A DNA stretch of 64,000 bases from Streptococcus lutetiensis (GTDB lineage: Bacteria > Bacillota > Bacilli > Lactobacillales > Streptococcaceae). Made by a program: the position numbers and the translations under genes. The first letter of the stretch is position 1. The number at the start of each line of letters is the position of its first letter. Shown here piece by piece: positions 35,860-45,895 of the stretch. A model generated the notes under the pieces. It searched no databases. It was not told the DNA's origin and worked only from the letters and a program-made list of their open reading frames with translations. The DNA is taken from contig NZ_LS483403.1 in NCBI RefSeq assembly GCF_900475675.1, positions 1,364,001-1,428,000 of the forward strand, given 5' to 3'.

Positions 35860-37299
35860 ATGAATAAAAGTATGGTTCGTTACCTCCTTTCAAAACTGCT
35901 CTTGATTGAAGCCTCTTTGATGTTGATACCTGTGATTGTGGCTTTCATTTATCATGAAGATATACGCGTGATTAACAGCCTGGTCATCACGATTGGAATG
36001 CTTGTCATCATTGGACTTCTTGGAGTTGCTTTCAAGCCAAAAAATTACCATGTTTACACCAAAGAGGGACTCTTAATTGTTGCTCTATGTTGGATACTTT
36101 GGTCATTCTTTGGAGCGCTGCCGTTTGTACTTTCAGGACAAATTCCAAGTATCATTGATGCTTTCTTTGAAATGGTTTCTGGATTTACCACAACTGGTGC
36201 CACTATTGTACCTGATGTTGCCGTACTATCACACTCACTACTCTTCTGGCGAAGTTTCGCCCACCTTATCGGTGGTATGGGGGTATTGGTGTTTGCACTA
36301 GCCATTATGGAAAATAGTAAAAATAGCCACTTAGAAGTTATGCGTGCTGAGGTACCTGGTCCTGTCTTTGGTAAAGTGGTTTCTAAGTTGAAAGAAACAG
36401 CGCAAATCCTTTATGTCATTTACCTCAGCATGTTTGCTATTTTAGTAGTTATTTTAATGGTAGCTGGCATGCCTGCCTTTGACAGTGTCATCACAGCAAT
36501 GGGCTGTGCTGGTACTGGTGGTTTTGGAGTCTATAATGATTCGATTGCTCATTACAACAGTTCACTAATCACAAATATTGTCTCAATTGCTGTACTCCTT
36601 TTTGGGATTAACTTTAACCTGTACTACTTCTTATTACTTCGCAAGTTTAAAGCATTCTTTAAAGACGAAGAACTAAGAACTTATATTGGGATTGTTATGA
36701 TTGCAACAGCCCTAATCTGGTTGAATGTTAGTGGCCTTTATCCAAGTACTGGAAAAGCTTTGGAAAATTCATTATTTGAAGTGGCTAACGTCATGACAAC
36801 AACAGGATTTGGAGTGACCGATTTGACCGTTTGGCCTTTGTTTGCTCAGGTTATCCTGCTCTTTCTCATGTTTGTCGGTGGATCTGCTGGATCAACCGCT
36901 GGTGGGATTAAGGTCATGCGTACGCTTATTCTAACTAAAATCGCAAGAAATCAAGTGCTCTCAACCCTTTATCCACACCGTATCATGACTATTCATATCA
37001 ACGAGCAACCACTTGATAAGGAAATTCAACACGGTGTCCTTAAGTATTTGACGCTTTATGTTTTCTTACTTCTAGGATTGACCTTGATGTTATCGCTTGA
37101 TAATAATAACTTTATGGTTGTTGTCAGCGCAGCAACATCAACCTTTAACAACATCGGACCAATGCTCGGCACAAGCCAAACCTTTGCCATCTTTAGTCCA
37201 TTTTCAAAATTACTCATGTCATTTGCCATGATTGCAGGACGCTTGGAAATTTACCCAATGCTGCTCCTCTTCATTCCAAAAACATGGTCTAAATATTAA
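35860..37299 (+). CDS. trkH: Trk potassium uptake system membrane subunit TrkH
   Basis: Potassium-translocating subunit of 479 residues with the four M1-P-M2 repeats of the SKT family: filter-type loops GFTTTGATI (near 107), GCAGTGGFG (near 213), TTTGFGVTD (near 307) and STFNNIGPM (near 427). It forms a complex with TrkA, whose gene lies 3 bp upstream. Together with kimA this places two independent potassium import systems in 5 kb. A terminator follows. Confidence 0.94.
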   Translation: MNKSMVRYLLSKLLLIEASLMLIPVIVAFIYHEDIRVINSLVITIGMLVIIGLLGVAFKPKNYHVYTKEGLLIVALCWILWSFFGALPFVLSGQIPSIIDAFFEMVSGFTTTGATIVPDVAVLSHSLLFWRSFAHLIGGMGVLVFALAIMENSKNSHLEVMRAEVPGPVFGKVVSKLKETAQILYVIYLSMFAILVVILMVAGMPAFDSVITAMGCAGTGGFGVYNDSIAHYNSSLITNIVSIAVLLFGINFNLYYFLLLRKFKAFFKDEELRTYIGIVMIATALIWLNVSGLYPSTGKALENSLFEVANVMTTTGFGVTDLTVWPLFAQVILLFLMFVGGSAGSTAGGIKVMRTLILTKIARNQVLSTLYPHRIMTIHINEQPLDKEIQHGVLKYLTLYVFLLLGLTLMLSLDNNNFMVVVSAATSTFNNIGPMLGTSQTFAIFSPFSKLLMSFAMIAGRLEIYPMLLLFIPKTWSKY

Positions 37300-37304
37300 T
37301 ACAC

Positions 37305-37333
37305 AAAAAGAGGAAAGCTTAGCTTTCCTCTTT
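37305..37333. terminator. Bidirectional terminator between trkH and yidD
   Basis: AAAGAGGAAAGCT / AGCTTTCCTCTTT hairpin; it overlaps the 3' end of yidD (stop at 37319). Confidence 0.93.
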
Positions 37334-37582
37334 CTTTTTACGATAATCTTTATTGCGTCGAAGCGTAAAATAATCAGGCACTGGATCATCCCCACCTTCT
37401 ACAAAGGGATGGCAACGCAAAATCCTTGCCACTCCCATAATGACACCCTTTAGCCCATGCTTTTCAATCGCCACAATCATGTAATACGAACAGCTTGGTC
37501 GATAGCGACATGATGGAGGGGTAATGGGGGAAATCCGTTTTTGATACCATTTAACAAGCGCAATAAGAAGTTTTTTTATCAT
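37319..37582 (-). CDS. yidD: Membrane protein insertion efficiency factor YidD
   Basis: Small amphipathic protein of 87 residues that assists YidC-dependent insertion of membrane proteins. The conserved core is [32 protein letters not shown] (three Cys) followed by RILRCHPF. It overlaps rluB by 4 bp and is the last gene of the murI-to-yidD operon. It is separate from yidC, which is at 51785. Confidence 0.95.
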   Translation of the reverse strand: MIKKLLIALVKWYQKRISPITPPSCRYRPSCSYYMIVAIEKHGLKGVIMGVARILRCHPFVEGGDDPVPDYFTLRRNKDYRKKKEES

Positions 37583-38304
37583 TTTTGTTTGTTAACAGCT
37601 AAATTATGTAACTGGCTGATTTCTTTTTTACTCAAACGACGTGATTCACCTGGGCGAAGTCCTGATAGATCCAAAGTTCCAAAGTTCGTACGAGACAATT
37701 TATCTACCAAAAGTCCAACTGATTCGAACATTTTCTTAACTTGGTGATTGCGTCCTTCATGAATGGTTAATTCAACCACTGAACGATTTTTCTCAGGATC
37801 TACCTTAATGATATTGTAGCGAGCTGGTTTTGTCTTTTTGCCATCGATAACAACACCACGTGTCAATGGACGAAGATTTTCTTTTGTCGCAAGTCCTTTA
37901 ACACGAGCTAAGTAGACTTTGTCAATTTCATTACGTGGGTGAATCATTTCATCTGTGAAATCACCATCATTTGTCAAAATCAAAAGTCCAGTGGTATCCC
38001 AGTCCAAACGTCCAACAGGGTAGATACGTTCTGTAACATTTGGTAGCAAGTCAACAACCGTTTTACGGCCTTTGTCATCTGATACACTTGAAATCACACC
38101 ACGAGGTTTATTAAGAAGGTAATAAACTTTTTCTTCGTTATAGATTGGTGTCCCTTCAACTTCAACAACATCACCAGCTTTAACCGTTGTAGCTAGTTCT
38201 GTGACAACTTTACCGTTGATGGTTACCAAACCTCTTTTAATCAAATCTTCAGCTTTACGACGGCTGGCAATTCCCGCATGGGCAATGTATTTATTAATTC
38301 TCAT
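37579..38304 (-). CDS. rluB: 23S rRNA pseudouridine synthase B family
   Basis: Pseudouridine synthase of 241 residues. It has an N-terminal S4 RNA-binding domain (about 1-60, [21 protein letters not shown]) and a catalytic domain with the Asp motif [19 protein letters not shown] (Asp near 101). The family modifies 23S rRNA position 2605 (RluB) or small subunit 516 (RsuA); the operon with scpAB is typical for RluB in Firmicutes. The start overlaps nothing upstream; the 3' end overlaps yidD by 4 bp. Confidence 0.93.
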   Translation of the reverse strand: MRINKYIAHAGIASRRKAEDLIKRGLVTINGKVVTELATTVKAGDVVEVEGTPIYNEEKVYYLLNKPRGVISSVSDDKGRKTVVDLLPNVTERIYPVGRLDWDTTGLLILTNDGDFTDEMIHPRNEIDKVYLARVKGLATKENLRPLTRGVVIDGKKTKPARYNIIKVDPEKNRSVVELTIHEGRNHQVKKMFESVGLLVDKLSRTNFGTLDLSGLRPGESRRLSKKEISQLHNLAVNKQK

Positions 38305-38334
38305 ATTCTTTCCTTTAACTGCTTTTTAGCTATT

Positions 38335-38931
38335 TTACATCATTTCGTCAGTTTTAGCGAGTTCTGTTTCTTCTTGGGCTAATTTTGGCTCTTCAAAAAG
38401 GGTCATTTCTTCATCAACCACTTCGATATTTGACACGTCAATCAGCTCACTTAGGTCATTGATTCCCATAAAATCTAGGAAATAATTCGTTGTCGCATAA
38501 AGATTTGGTCGACCAATTACTTCTTTTTTACCAGCTTCGCAAATTAAACCTAGAGCCATTAATTTACTGATAGCACTGCTAGAATTAACACCACGGATAT
38601 CATCAACTTCAATACGTGTTATCGGTTGTTTGTAAGCAATAATGGATAAAACTTCCAAACTGGCACGTGATAAACTTTGATTGACTGGAGCTTTTGCAAA
38701 ATCACGAAGCAAATCAGCAAAAATTTCTTTGGTCACAATTTTATAACAACCTGCTGTCTCAATCAAACAAAGACTTGATGATTCGTCAGCTTCGTATTTT
38801 TGTGTTAATTTTTCCAATTGTTGTTGGAGCGCCGTTGGCGTTAAATTAACCATACTAGCCAAATGACGTAAGCTCAGGCCTTCTTCACCTGCTACAAAAA
38901 GAAGAGCTTCAATCTGAGCTAAATAGTTCAT
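38335..38931 (-). CDS. scpB: Segregation and condensation protein B
   Basis: Kleisin-associated subunit of 198 residues that binds ScpA in the SMC condensin. Two tandem winged-helix domains are seen (about 1-80, [20 protein letters not shown]; and 85-165, [27 protein letters not shown]). ATG 38931 follows AAAGGA; an in-frame start at 38961 lacks such a site. Downstream acidic tail. Co-transcribed with scpA. Confidence 0.94.
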   Translation of the reverse strand: MNYLAQIEALLFVAGEEGLSLRHLASMVNLTPTALQQQLEKLTQKYEADESSSLCLIETAGCYKIVTKEIFADLLRDFAKAPVNQSLSRASLEVLSIIAYKQPITRIEVDDIRGVNSSSAISKLMALGLICEAGKKEVIGRPNLYATTNYFLDFMGINDLSELIDVSNIEVVDEEMTLFEEPKLAQEETELAKTDEMM

Positions 38932-38982
38932 ATAACTTCCTTTCTTAAGTTTGTTTACCAAGGGTTATCAGTTTTCATCCAC

Positions 38983-39687
38983 TCAACTAACACTTTGTAA
39001 AACAATATCTCCAAAGTTTTCCTCTTGTTCTACTTCCACCTCATGGACTTTAATCAATTCTAAAGTCGCCAAAAATAAGGTAATCATCTCTGGAATAGAT
39101 TGACATTCTTTGAAAATCTTGTTCAAAACAAGTTTTTTAGACTGACTGAGACGTTCTGAAATAACCGTCATCATGTCTTCAATACGATAATCATCACGCT
39201 CAACAACCGTATGACTATTTTTCAATTCTCTTTGCTTTTCAGCCATAACATGTGAAAATGACAAGAAAAGATCCATAATCGTCTTGTCATGAGCTAAAAC
39301 CGCATCTTCAAAAATTAATTCTTGTTTTGGTTTTGAGTAAAATTTAGCACGTTCATCGTGCTGGGCTGACATTTCCTCACTAATCGCCTTGAAGCGACGA
39401 TATTCTTCGATTTGTGTCAACAATTCTTGTTCAGGATCATCTTCTTCTGACTCTGCTTCAACAATTTTTGGAAGTAGCTTACGGCTTTTAATCAGCATGA
39501 GCTGACTGGCCATAACCATATATTCACCTGCCACTTCTAATTTCATGGCTTGTAAGGTTGAAATATAAGCCAAATACTGCTCGATAACTTCCACGATTGG
39601 AACATCGTAAATATCCATCTGATATTTAGAGACGAAGTGCAAAAGCAAATCCAGAGGCCCTTCAAAATCTTTTAATTTAATATCCAT
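38983..39687 (-). CDS. scpA: Segregation and condensation protein A (kleisin)
   Basis: Kleisin subunit of 234 residues that bridges Smc heads for chromosome segregation. The N-terminal [18 protein letters not shown] and [25 protein letters not shown] are the conserved Smc-neck binding part, and the C-terminal winged helix ([21 protein letters not shown]) binds the Smc cap. Its ATG overlaps the last base of the upstream xerD-like stop. Confidence 0.95.
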   Translation of the reverse strand: MDIKLKDFEGPLDLLLHFVSKYQMDIYDVPIVEVIEQYLAYISTLQAMKLEVAGEYMVMASQLMLIKSRKLLPKIVEAESEEDDPEQELLTQIEEYRRFKAISEEMSAQHDERAKFYSKPKQELIFEDAVLAHDKTIMDLFLSFSHVMAEKQRELKNSHTVVERDDYRIEDMMTVISERLSQSKKLVLNKIFKECQSIPEMITLFLATLELIKVHEVEVEQEENFGDIVLQSVS

Positions 39688-40427
39688 CAGTTATAAAATT
39701 TCTCTAAAGTCACTGGACTCTTAAGCCCTAAATTGCGACTAACTTCTAATAAAGATTTTCCTGCTGCTTTTTGATGTAAAACATATTGATGGCGCATGTC
39801 CTGCGCTGATAAGTCTTCCAGACCTAAAGAAGCCAAAAATGCTTTTAATTGATTGAAGAACCATTGTCTTGAATAAGATTTACCTTGATTATCAAAAAGA
39901 TAGATCTGTTCTTCAGACAAATTGGCAGTCATGTAATCAAGCAATTTTGCAGGAACTTCTAGCACTCTGACCAAGCCAACTTTTTGCACGCGCAAAACAG
40001 CAAAAGTCCTATCCAAATCAGCAACTTTTAACCCTTGAAGGTCACTAGACGACAAGCCCAGTTCAATCATCAAAAGCGCAATTAACTGACCAGCTTGATA
40101 AGAACTTTCTTGATAAAAAGCCGAATAATCCAGCAACTCCTTACTAACCGGTTTCGTGGTCAATTTTTCTTTATTGCTTAATTTATAAAAACGATCTAAG
40201 CGCTCAGTATCATATAAAAAATACAAAAACTGATTGACTGCTGAAATCTTACGCTTTTTGCCTGACGTTTTTAAAGAAGCTAAAGAATGCTCATAAAGCG
40301 CCAGCTTTTCTTTACTGACCTTGCCATCAACAGCCTCAACAAACTGCTGCAAATCATAAAAATAAGCATTTCTAGAATTCTCTGAGAGAGACTTACTGTC
40401 AATAAATTCTTGGATAAAATCAATCAT
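39687..40427 (-). CDS. XerD-like tyrosine recombinase family protein with degenerate active site
   Basis: 246-residue protein with an N-terminal SAM-like core-binding domain (about 1-80) and a C-terminal tyrosine recombinase fold, matching the streptococcal XerD-like group. Of the catalytic set, the first Arg (TGLR in active enzymes) is replaced in LGLSSSDL (near 123-130), the HxxR His is Gln in QDMRH (near 208), and the later GH is GL; only that second Arg and the terminal Tyr (EKFYN) remain. It probably binds DNA without recombining. It overlaps the CBS gene by 8 bp and scpA by 1 bp, suggesting a role near chromosome segregation. Confidence 0.88.
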   Translation of the reverse strand: MIDFIQEFIDSKSLSENSRNAYFYDLQQFVEAVDGKVSKEKLALYEHSLASLKTSGKKRKISAVNQFLYFLYDTERLDRFYKLSNKEKLTTKPVSKELLDYSAFYQESSYQAGQLIALLMIELGLSSSDLQGLKVADLDRTFAVLRVQKVGLVRVLEVPAKLLDYMTANLSEEQIYLFDNQGKSYSRQWFFNQLKAFLASLGLEDLSAQDMRHQYVLHQKAAGKSLLEVSRNLGLKSPVTLEKFYN

Positions 40428-40887
40428 CTTTCGGGGTAATCGTATAATAATCAGTGAAATCGTGTAAGAGACTATTAACAGCCTTTAGAATCGATTTACG
40501 TGTAATAATGCCTAGGAAGTGGTTATTTTTATCTAAGACTGGCAAAAAGGGATAGTCCACTAACAAATGCATAATATCCGTTAAGCTTGAAGTATTACTA
40601 ATGGTTTGTAATTTGGTATTAACCATCTTGCCAATATCAGTCTGAGCCAATTCCCAATCGGTCAATTGATTATTAGCTTGATAAGACATAATGTCAGCAA
40701 TGCTGATAGTCCCAACGTATTCTTTATCTTTGGTGATAACAGGAACACGTGAATAACCATTATTAGCTAAAAGCAACATGGCGTGGTCTGAATTATGCGT
40801 ATCAATAAAAATCGCCAAATCTTCTGCCGGAACCAAGTAATGATCCAAATGGCTAAGAAGAAATTCTTCAAATTCTTTTGCTATCAT
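40420..40887 (-). CDS. cbpB: CBS-domain protein, CbpB/DarB (YkuL)-like
   Basis: Cytoplasmic protein of 155 residues made of two CBS motifs (about 15-70, NGYSRVPVITKDKEYVGTI; and 85-140, DYPFLPVLDKNNHFLGIITRKSI). In B. subtilis and Listeria this family (DarB/CbpB) binds c-di-AMP and links it to Rel-dependent ppGpp synthesis. The assignment is by architecture and context. It overlaps the xerD-like gene by 8 bp and the phosphoesterase by 4 bp. Confidence 0.78.
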   Translation of the reverse strand: MIAKEFEEFLLSHLDHYLVPAEDLAIFIDTHNSDHAMLLLANNGYSRVPVITKDKEYVGTISIADIMSYQANNQLTDWELAQTDIGKMVNTKLQTISNTSSLTDIMHLLVDYPFLPVLDKNNHFLGIITRKSILKAVNSLLHDFTDYYTITPKDD

Positions 40888-41405
40888 CTGTCAAATTCCT
40901 TTGAAAGTGCCGGATAGAGTTTGTGGTCACGTGTGTAAAAATCAACCTTAATCTTGTCTTTAGTGATAATTACTTTCGCATAAAGCTTTTCTTTAACGTC
41001 ACCACGAGGTTGGAGAACACTACCTGGATTGATAAAAACAGTATTACCATTACGCCAAGCAGCTGCACGATGCAAGTGCCCATAAAGGCAAATATCTGCA
41101 TCTTCTTCTTGAGCAAATAAATCTAATCTATCCCATGTAAAATTAATGTTATAAAGGTGTCCGTGAGTCTGTGCTATGACAATATCGTCAAGATAAGTTG
41201 TCAATCTTTCAGGATACCCAGTATCATAATCACAATTACCACGAACCACTTTGATACCATCCCAAATAGGATCTGAACTTGGTAGCTCAGAATCACCATT
41301 ATGGAAAATGGCATCAACTTCTCCTTGATAACGTTGTTTAATATTGCTAACAATCTCACGATCACCGTGAGAATCGCTCATTACAATTATTGTTCTGCTT
41401 TCCAT
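40884..41405 (-). CDS. YfcE/MJ0936-family metallophosphoesterase
   Basis: Calcineurin-like phosphoesterase of 173 residues. Metal-binding motifs: VMSDSHGD (near 9-15), FHNGDSE (near 34), GNCD (near 57) and THGHLYNI plus YGHLHRAA (near 84 and 108). The substrate is a phosphodiester but unspecified. It overlaps rdgB by 19 bp at its start and cbpB by 4 bp at its end. Confidence 0.9.
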   Translation of the reverse strand: MESRTIIVMSDSHGDREIVSNIKQRYQGEVDAIFHNGDSELPSSDPIWDGIKVVRGNCDYDTGYPERLTTYLDDIVIAQTHGHLYNINFTWDRLDLFAQEEDADICLYGHLHRAAAWRNGNTVFINPGSVLQPRGDVKEKLYAKVIITKDKIKVDFYTRDHKLYPALSKEFDR

Positions 41406-42415
41406 ACTGGGAATGCCTCCATTAATTTCTTAACAGCCAACCCACGATGTGAGATTTCATTTTTTTCATCTGCTGTCAGTTCAGCAGCGTGACGTCCAGT
41501 TTCACCAACTAAAAATAGTGGGTCATAACCAAAGCCATTGTCACCTTTTGCTTCCATAGCAATGTAGCCAGGCCAATCAGCTTCAACAACCAGACTTTCT
41601 TTATCTGGTGCAGCAACTACAAGTGTTGTGTGGAATTGCGCTGAGCGGTCTTTCATATCAAATACCATTGCTAATTCGTGAAGTAATTTAGCATTATTTG
41701 ATTCGTCTGTGGCATCTGGACCAGAGAAACGAGCTGACCATACACCAGGAAGACCACCAAGAACATCAACTTTCAAGCCAGAATCATCAGCAAGAACCAT
41801 TTTTCCAGTTAATTTTGAAATCGTTTCTGCTTTCAAGCGTGCATTTTCTTCAAAGGTCATTCCAGTTTCTTCCACTTCAGGCAATTCTGGGTGGTTGTTT
41901 AGGTTTTCAACTTTGATACCTAGTTGATCAAACATTTTACAAAATTCTTTGGTTTTACCTTCATTGCGTGTAGCAATCAAAATGGTATCACCAAAAGCAT
42001 TTTCAGATGATTTTCCAAAAAAGTCTGACGCAGCAACACCATCTTCAGGTAGATGCACGAATAACAATTGGTCACCCTCAGTAACCACAACTGCACTCGC
42101 ACGTTGTTGCACTTCTAAATGACGATTAGTTTCTTCATTAATCATGCCAACAACAAAGCGAATCAATTGAAAATCAGATGATTTTTTAACAACAGTGACG
42201 TTGTAGCCGTTGAATTCATCTTTATGGCAGCCATCTTCACCGTGTCCGTGACATTTGCCACAGCATTTGCTTGCAACAAGTTTTGCAACTTGTTGGCTCA
42301 ATTCATAAAGCTCGTCACCGCAGACATTTCCAAGACCTGAAATGGCATTGAAGCCACCCCACTCACCAAGGAACCAATTTTCTTTATCTTTATACTCATA
42401 AATTTTATCAGCCAT
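41387..42415 (-). CDS. rdgB: Non-canonical purine NTP pyrophosphatase with N-terminal extension
   Basis: House-cleaning enzyme that hydrolyses dITP/XTP to monophosphates and keeps damaged purines out of DNA. The Ham1/RdgB domain occupies about residues 146-342 ([52 protein letters not shown]). The first 145 residues form a separate streptococcal domain that contains a Cys/His-rich stretch ([14 protein letters not shown], near 50-64) suggesting a metal site. The stand-alone enzyme elsewhere is about 195 residues. It follows murI after 17 bp in the same operon. Confidence 0.92.
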   Translation of the reverse strand: MADKIYEYKDKENWFLGEWGGFNAISGLGNVCGDELYELSQQVAKLVASKCCGKCHGHGEDGCHKDEFNGYNVTVVKKSSDFQLIRFVVGMINEETNRHLEVQQRASAVVVTEGDQLLFVHLPEDGVAASDFFGKSSENAFGDTILIATRNEGKTKEFCKMFDQLGIKVENLNNHPELPEVEETGMTFEENARLKAETISKLTGKMVLADDSGLKVDVLGGLPGVWSARFSGPDATDESNNAKLLHELAMVFDMKDRSAQFHTTLVVAAPDKESLVVEADWPGYIAMEAKGDNGFGYDPLFLVGETGRHAAELTADEKNEISHRGLAVKKLMEAFPVWKAEQ

Positions 42416-42432
42416 TTATTACCATCTCATTT

Positions 42433-43242
42433 CTATTTGCTCAACTTTTCCAAATCAACATGTTGCACATCAATGTCAGTTCCTAGCCAGTTCACCGCAA
42501 TTTCTTTAAAACGCTGACTACTTGCTGTCGTGTAGAAATGGTGATCAACAGCATTTTCCGTGCGACTATGATTAATTTCAAAGTAATTTAATAATACTGA
42601 CACATCTCGAATACATTCAGCACCACTATCAATGAGTTTAACATTCGGTCCCATCACATTTTGAATGATTGGACGAAGTAGTGGGTAATGAGTACATCCA
42701 AGAACCAATGTGTCAACTTTGCCAACAAGCGGTGCTAAACTTTCATAAACAACTTTTTTAGCAACACTTGACCCCATTTCATTTGACTCAACGATTGGAA
42801 CAAACTTGGGACAAGCTAAACCGCTAACTTCCATTTTTGGAGATAATGATTTTATCTTTTCAGGATAAACTTCTGAATTAATGGTCATCGGAGTTCCGAT
42901 AATCCCAATTTTACCGTTACGTGTCGATTTAATCGCGGCACTAGAACCTGGTAAAATAACACCAAGAACAGGAATATCAAGTTTTTCTTTAACTTCTTTC
43001 CAAGTAACTGCTGTCGCTGTATTACAAGCAAAGACAATCATCTTAACATTTTTAGTTAACAAGAAATTAACCAATTCCCAAGTGTATTCTCTAATTTGTT
43101 CAGCAGGTCTAGGACCGTAAGGAGCTCTTGCTGAGTCTCCAATATATACAATTTCTTCATGTGGTAGTTGACGCATTAATTCACGTACAACTGTTAAACC
43201 ACCAACTCCAGAATCTAAAAAACCAATTGGTCCATTATCCAT
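42433..43242 (-). CDS. murI: Glutamate racemase
   Basis: Enzyme of 269 residues that supplies D-glutamate for peptidoglycan. The two catalytic cysteines are in [10 protein letters not shown] (near 73) and LGCTHYPLL (near 185); Asp/Ser substrate contacts are in [11 protein letters not shown] (near 9-19). [12 protein letters not shown] is the standard start. It is the first gene of the operon running to yidD. Its substrate route meets murC and murE encoded in this window. Confidence 0.96.
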   Translation of the reverse strand: MDNGPIGFLDSGVGGLTVVRELMRQLPHEEIVYIGDSARAPYGPRPAEQIREYTWELVNFLLTKNVKMIVFACNTATAVTWKEVKEKLDIPVLGVILPGSSAAIKSTRNGKIGIIGTPMTINSEVYPEKIKSLSPKMEVSGLACPKFVPIVESNEMGSSVAKKVVYESLAPLVGKVDTLVLGCTHYPLLRPIIQNVMGPNVKLIDSGAECIRDVSVLLNYFEINHSRTENAVDHHFYTTASSQRFKEIAVNWLGTDIDVQHVDLEKLSK

Positions 43243-43275
43243 AGAATCTTCTTTCTAATAAGGGAATTAGACTTA

Positions 43276-43307
43276 GAAAAAACCCAGTTGGTGAGCCAAC
43301 TGAGTCA
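43276..43307 (-). terminator. Terminator of yneF
   Basis: GAC.CAGTTGG-ctca-CCAACTG.GT followed by TTTTTT on the minus strand. It separates yneF from the murI operon. The next 118 bp to yneF show nothing further. Confidence 0.85.
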
Positions 43308-43425
43308 TTCATTTCTGAGCTCTGTGCTCGAAAACATTTGTTAAAGACTGACTTGTATGTAAGGTCAAAAACTATCAAACAATAAGTCATCCGCCTTTAG
43401 CATTTTTCAAACCAAAGCGTAAAGA

Positions 43426-43668
43426 TTATTTTTTAGCTTTTGCTGCAGCTGCTTTTGATTGTTTGATAATGTTACGGTACGTTTGTTGAATTTTTGCTTC
43501 ACTAGGTTTTTGACCCATTTGGCTCATCATTTCACGGATCGCATCAGGCGTCAAGCGTGGGTGTTCACCGATTTCCTTTTCAAACTGTTTACGAGCGATA
43601 AAAACACCACCAACAAGGCCACCAAACAAAGCAACCAAAACTAACAAAATCCAAAGAAATGTTGTCAT
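43426..43668 (-). CDS. YneF family (UPF0154) membrane protein
   Basis: Protein of 80 residues with one N-terminal membrane segment (about 4-24, [21 protein letters not shown]) and the family core [36 protein letters not shown]. Function unknown; conserved in Firmicutes. Single gene upstream of the murI operon with its own terminator. Confidence 0.92.
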   Translation of the reverse strand: MTTFLWILLVLVALFGGLVGGVFIARKQFEKEIGEHPRLTPDAIREMMSQMGQKPSEAKIQQTYRNIIKQSKAAAAKAKK

Positions 43669-43751
43669 GAATATTTTCTCCTAAGTTTTTTACATAATTT
43701 ATTATAGCAAAAATGGAAAGAGTTTACAAATTCTTGAAAGCTTTTTCTTAA

Positions 43752-43806
43752 TAAAAAAAACAGCTAACTAAAGGCCATCTGTTGTCCTTAGCTAACTGCT
43801 CTTATA
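43752..43806 (-). terminator. Terminator of lysA
   Basis: On the minus strand GCAGTTAGCTAAGG pairs imperfectly with CCTTTAGTTAGCTG and is followed by TTTTTTTT. Confidence 0.7.
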
Positions 43807-43808
43807 AC

Positions 43809-45050
43809 TTATTCAAAATCAAATCCTTTAATGGTTGCAAAATAGTCTTCTGGCGTTTCGGCACGGCGGATTAAGCGTCCACTGCCATCTTCTTGGTAAA
43901 GAATTTCAGCTGAGCGTAAGCGACCATTGTACTGATACCCCATTGAAAAGCCATGTGCTCCTGTATCATGGATAACCAAGGTATCACCAACACGCGCCTC
44001 AGGCAATTCACGCTGTTTAGCAAATTTATCGTTATTTTCACAAAGAGAGCCAACCACGTCGACCACTTCAAGTTTTCCATTTGGATTGGTCATGTTTGTG
44101 ATGTAATGGTAAGCATCGTACATGGCTGGACGCATCAAGTTAACGGCTGATGCATCAACCCCAATGTATGTGCGATACGTTTGTTTGCGGTGGCGAACTT
44201 TGGTTACAAGCAAACCATGTGGCGCTAACATGAAGCGACCAAGTTCAGTAAAGATTTTCACCTCACCAAGTCCAGCAGGAACCAATACCTCATCAAAAAC
44301 ACGGTGGACCCCTTCACCAATCGCCGCAATATCATTAGCTTTTTGTTCTGGACGATAATTGACTCCGACCCCACCAGATAAATTGATAAAGTTAATCACA
44401 ACGCCAGTTTTTTCTTTCACTTCAACAGCTAATTCAAATAACTGACGGGCTAATTCTGGGTAGTAATCATTAGTCACTGTGTTTGAAGCAAGGAATGAAT
44501 GGATACCGAAGTTTTTGACCCCTTCTGCTTTCAAATCTTTGAAGCCTTGAATCAACTGGTCTTTAGTCATCCCAAATTTTGATTCTTCAGGATTATCCAT
44601 AATATCAGTTCCAAGCGAGAAAACACCACCCGGATTGTATCGAAGTGACACAGTATCTGGTAATCCTGCCACTTCTTTTAAAAAGGCAATATGTTCATAC
44701 GCATCAAGGTTAATGGTTGCCCCAATTTTTCTAGCGTACTTGAATTCACGCGCTGGCGTATCATTTGATGAGAACATAATATCAGTAAAACCAAGCTTGT
44801 GGCTCATCAAAAGTTCCACTTCTGTCGCACAATCCACCCCGCAATTTTCCTCTTGTAAAATTTTCAAGATAGCTGGTGTTGGAGTTGCTTTTACGGCAAA
44901 ATATTCCTTAAACCCTTTATTCCAAGCAAAGGCTTTGTTCAAAGCGCGAGCCTTTTCACGAATCCCTTTTTCATCGTAAAGGTGAAATGGCGTTGGAAAT
45001 TCATTCGTAATGTTTTGAAGCTCTTTGGCTGAAATAAATGGTGTTTTCAT
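43809..45050 (-). CDS. lysA: Diaminopimelate decarboxylase
   Basis: PLP enzyme of 413 residues with the fold type III barrel; it decarboxylates meso-diaminopimelate to L-lysine. PLP lysine in YFAVKATPTPAILK (near 52), the Gly-rich phosphate loop NLSGGVGVNY (near 225), the Cys-bearing VGSLCENNDKFA (near 337) and YQYNGRLRSAEIL. L-lysine is the substrate of the L-lysine-type MurE in this window. No other lysine gene is adjacent. Confidence 0.93.
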   Translation of the reverse strand: MKTPFISAKELQNITNEFPTPFHLYDEKGIREKARALNKAFAWNKGFKEYFAVKATPTPAILKILQEENCGVDCATEVELLMSHKLGFTDIMFSSNDTPAREFKYARKIGATINLDAYEHIAFLKEVAGLPDTVSLRYNPGGVFSLGTDIMDNPEESKFGMTKDQLIQGFKDLKAEGVKNFGIHSFLASNTVTNDYYPELARQLFELAVEVKEKTGVVINFINLSGGVGVNYRPEQKANDIAAIGEGVHRVFDEVLVPAGLGEVKIFTELGRFMLAPHGLLVTKVRHRKQTYRTYIGVDASAVNLMRPAMYDAYHYITNMTNPNGKLEVVDVVGSLCENNDKFAKQRELPEARVGDTLVIHDTGAHGFSMGYQYNGRLRSAEILYQEDGSGRLIRRAETPEDYFATIKGFDFE

Positions 45051-45130
45051 AATTAATTCCTCTAATTTTCAAAATATTAGGACTATTATAACATAAAGAC
45101 AAGAAATGACCAATGACCTTGGCCTGAAAA

Positions 45131-45167
45131 ACAAAAAAACTAGTGCAAACAAAGTTGCACTAGTTAA
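45131..45167 (-). terminator. Terminator of the Bax inhibitor-1 family gene
   Basis: AACTAGTGCAA (45138-45148) / TTGCACTAGTT (45155-45165) with T-run on the minus strand. Confidence 0.92.
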
Positions 45168-45168
45168 T

Positions 45169-45864
45169 TCATTGATCATCTCTTCCGAACAAGCGAAGCA
45201 AATTCAAGAATAAGTTGATAAAGTCAAGGTAAAGACTAAGTGCCATTGAAATAGCCCAGCCATCACCAACTTGACCACCTGTCGCTTCATAAACACGCTT
45301 AATCATTTGATTGTCATAAGCGATAAGCCCTGAGAAAATCAATACTGAAATAATACTGATAACAAAGCTCATCATCCCTGAGCCAACAAAAATATTGACA
45401 AAGCTTGCAATGATGATACCAATCAAAGCTGCCAAGGCTGCTTTTGCAAAGCCAGACAAATCTTTTTTAATGACAAAACCAAGGACTGACATCACACCAA
45501 AGACTAAGGCAGATGAGACAAAGGCTTGTAAAACTGTTGTTTGTGTGTAAGCAACAATGATGAAACTTAACGTAAAGCCATTCAGAGCTGAATAAAATAA
45601 AAACAAAGGCAAAGCAGATGGTGTATTTTTACGAGCAGCACCGCTAGCTAAGAAAACCAAAGCCAACTCTAAGAAAACTGCACCATAATAAATAAATGGG
45701 TGATTAGTCATGATATTAATCATATTGTCAGTAAAGACATAAAGCATCAAGAATGAGACAAAGGCTGACAAGCCGATTCCCATACCAACTAATCCATAAA
45801 TTTTAGCAAAAAAGCGATTCAAACCACTATCGGTCTGTGTGTAAATAATATCGTTCTGATTCAA
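45169..45864 (-). CDS. Bax inhibitor-1 (YccA/YetJ) family membrane protein
   Basis: Membrane protein of 231 residues with seven predicted helices of the BI-1 family. Bacterial members such as YetJ conduct calcium in a pH-dependent manner; others associate with membrane protease FtsH. Typical family residues include the C-terminal Asp-rich [17 protein letters not shown]. The streptococcal role is not established. Monocistronic with its own terminator. Confidence 0.9.
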   Translation of the reverse strand: MNQNDIIYTQTDSGLNRFFAKIYGLVGMGIGLSAFVSFLMLYVFTDNMINIMTNHPFIYYGAVFLELALVFLASGAARKNTPSALPLFLFYSALNGFTLSFIIVAYTQTTVLQAFVSSALVFGVMSVLGFVIKKDLSGFAKAALAALIGIIIASFVNIFVGSGMMSFVISIISVLIFSGLIAYDNQMIKRVYEATGGQVGDGWAISMALSLYLDFINLFLNLLRLFGRDDQ

Positions 45865-45895
45865 AAGAATCTCCCTTCCTGATAAATTCTATCCA

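Noticed and set aside
43308..43425. Small gene between yneF and its terminator
   Set aside because: No start with a ribosome site and no conserved frame.
44635..44979. 114-codon plus-strand frame
   Set aside because: Antisense to lysA with no start signal.
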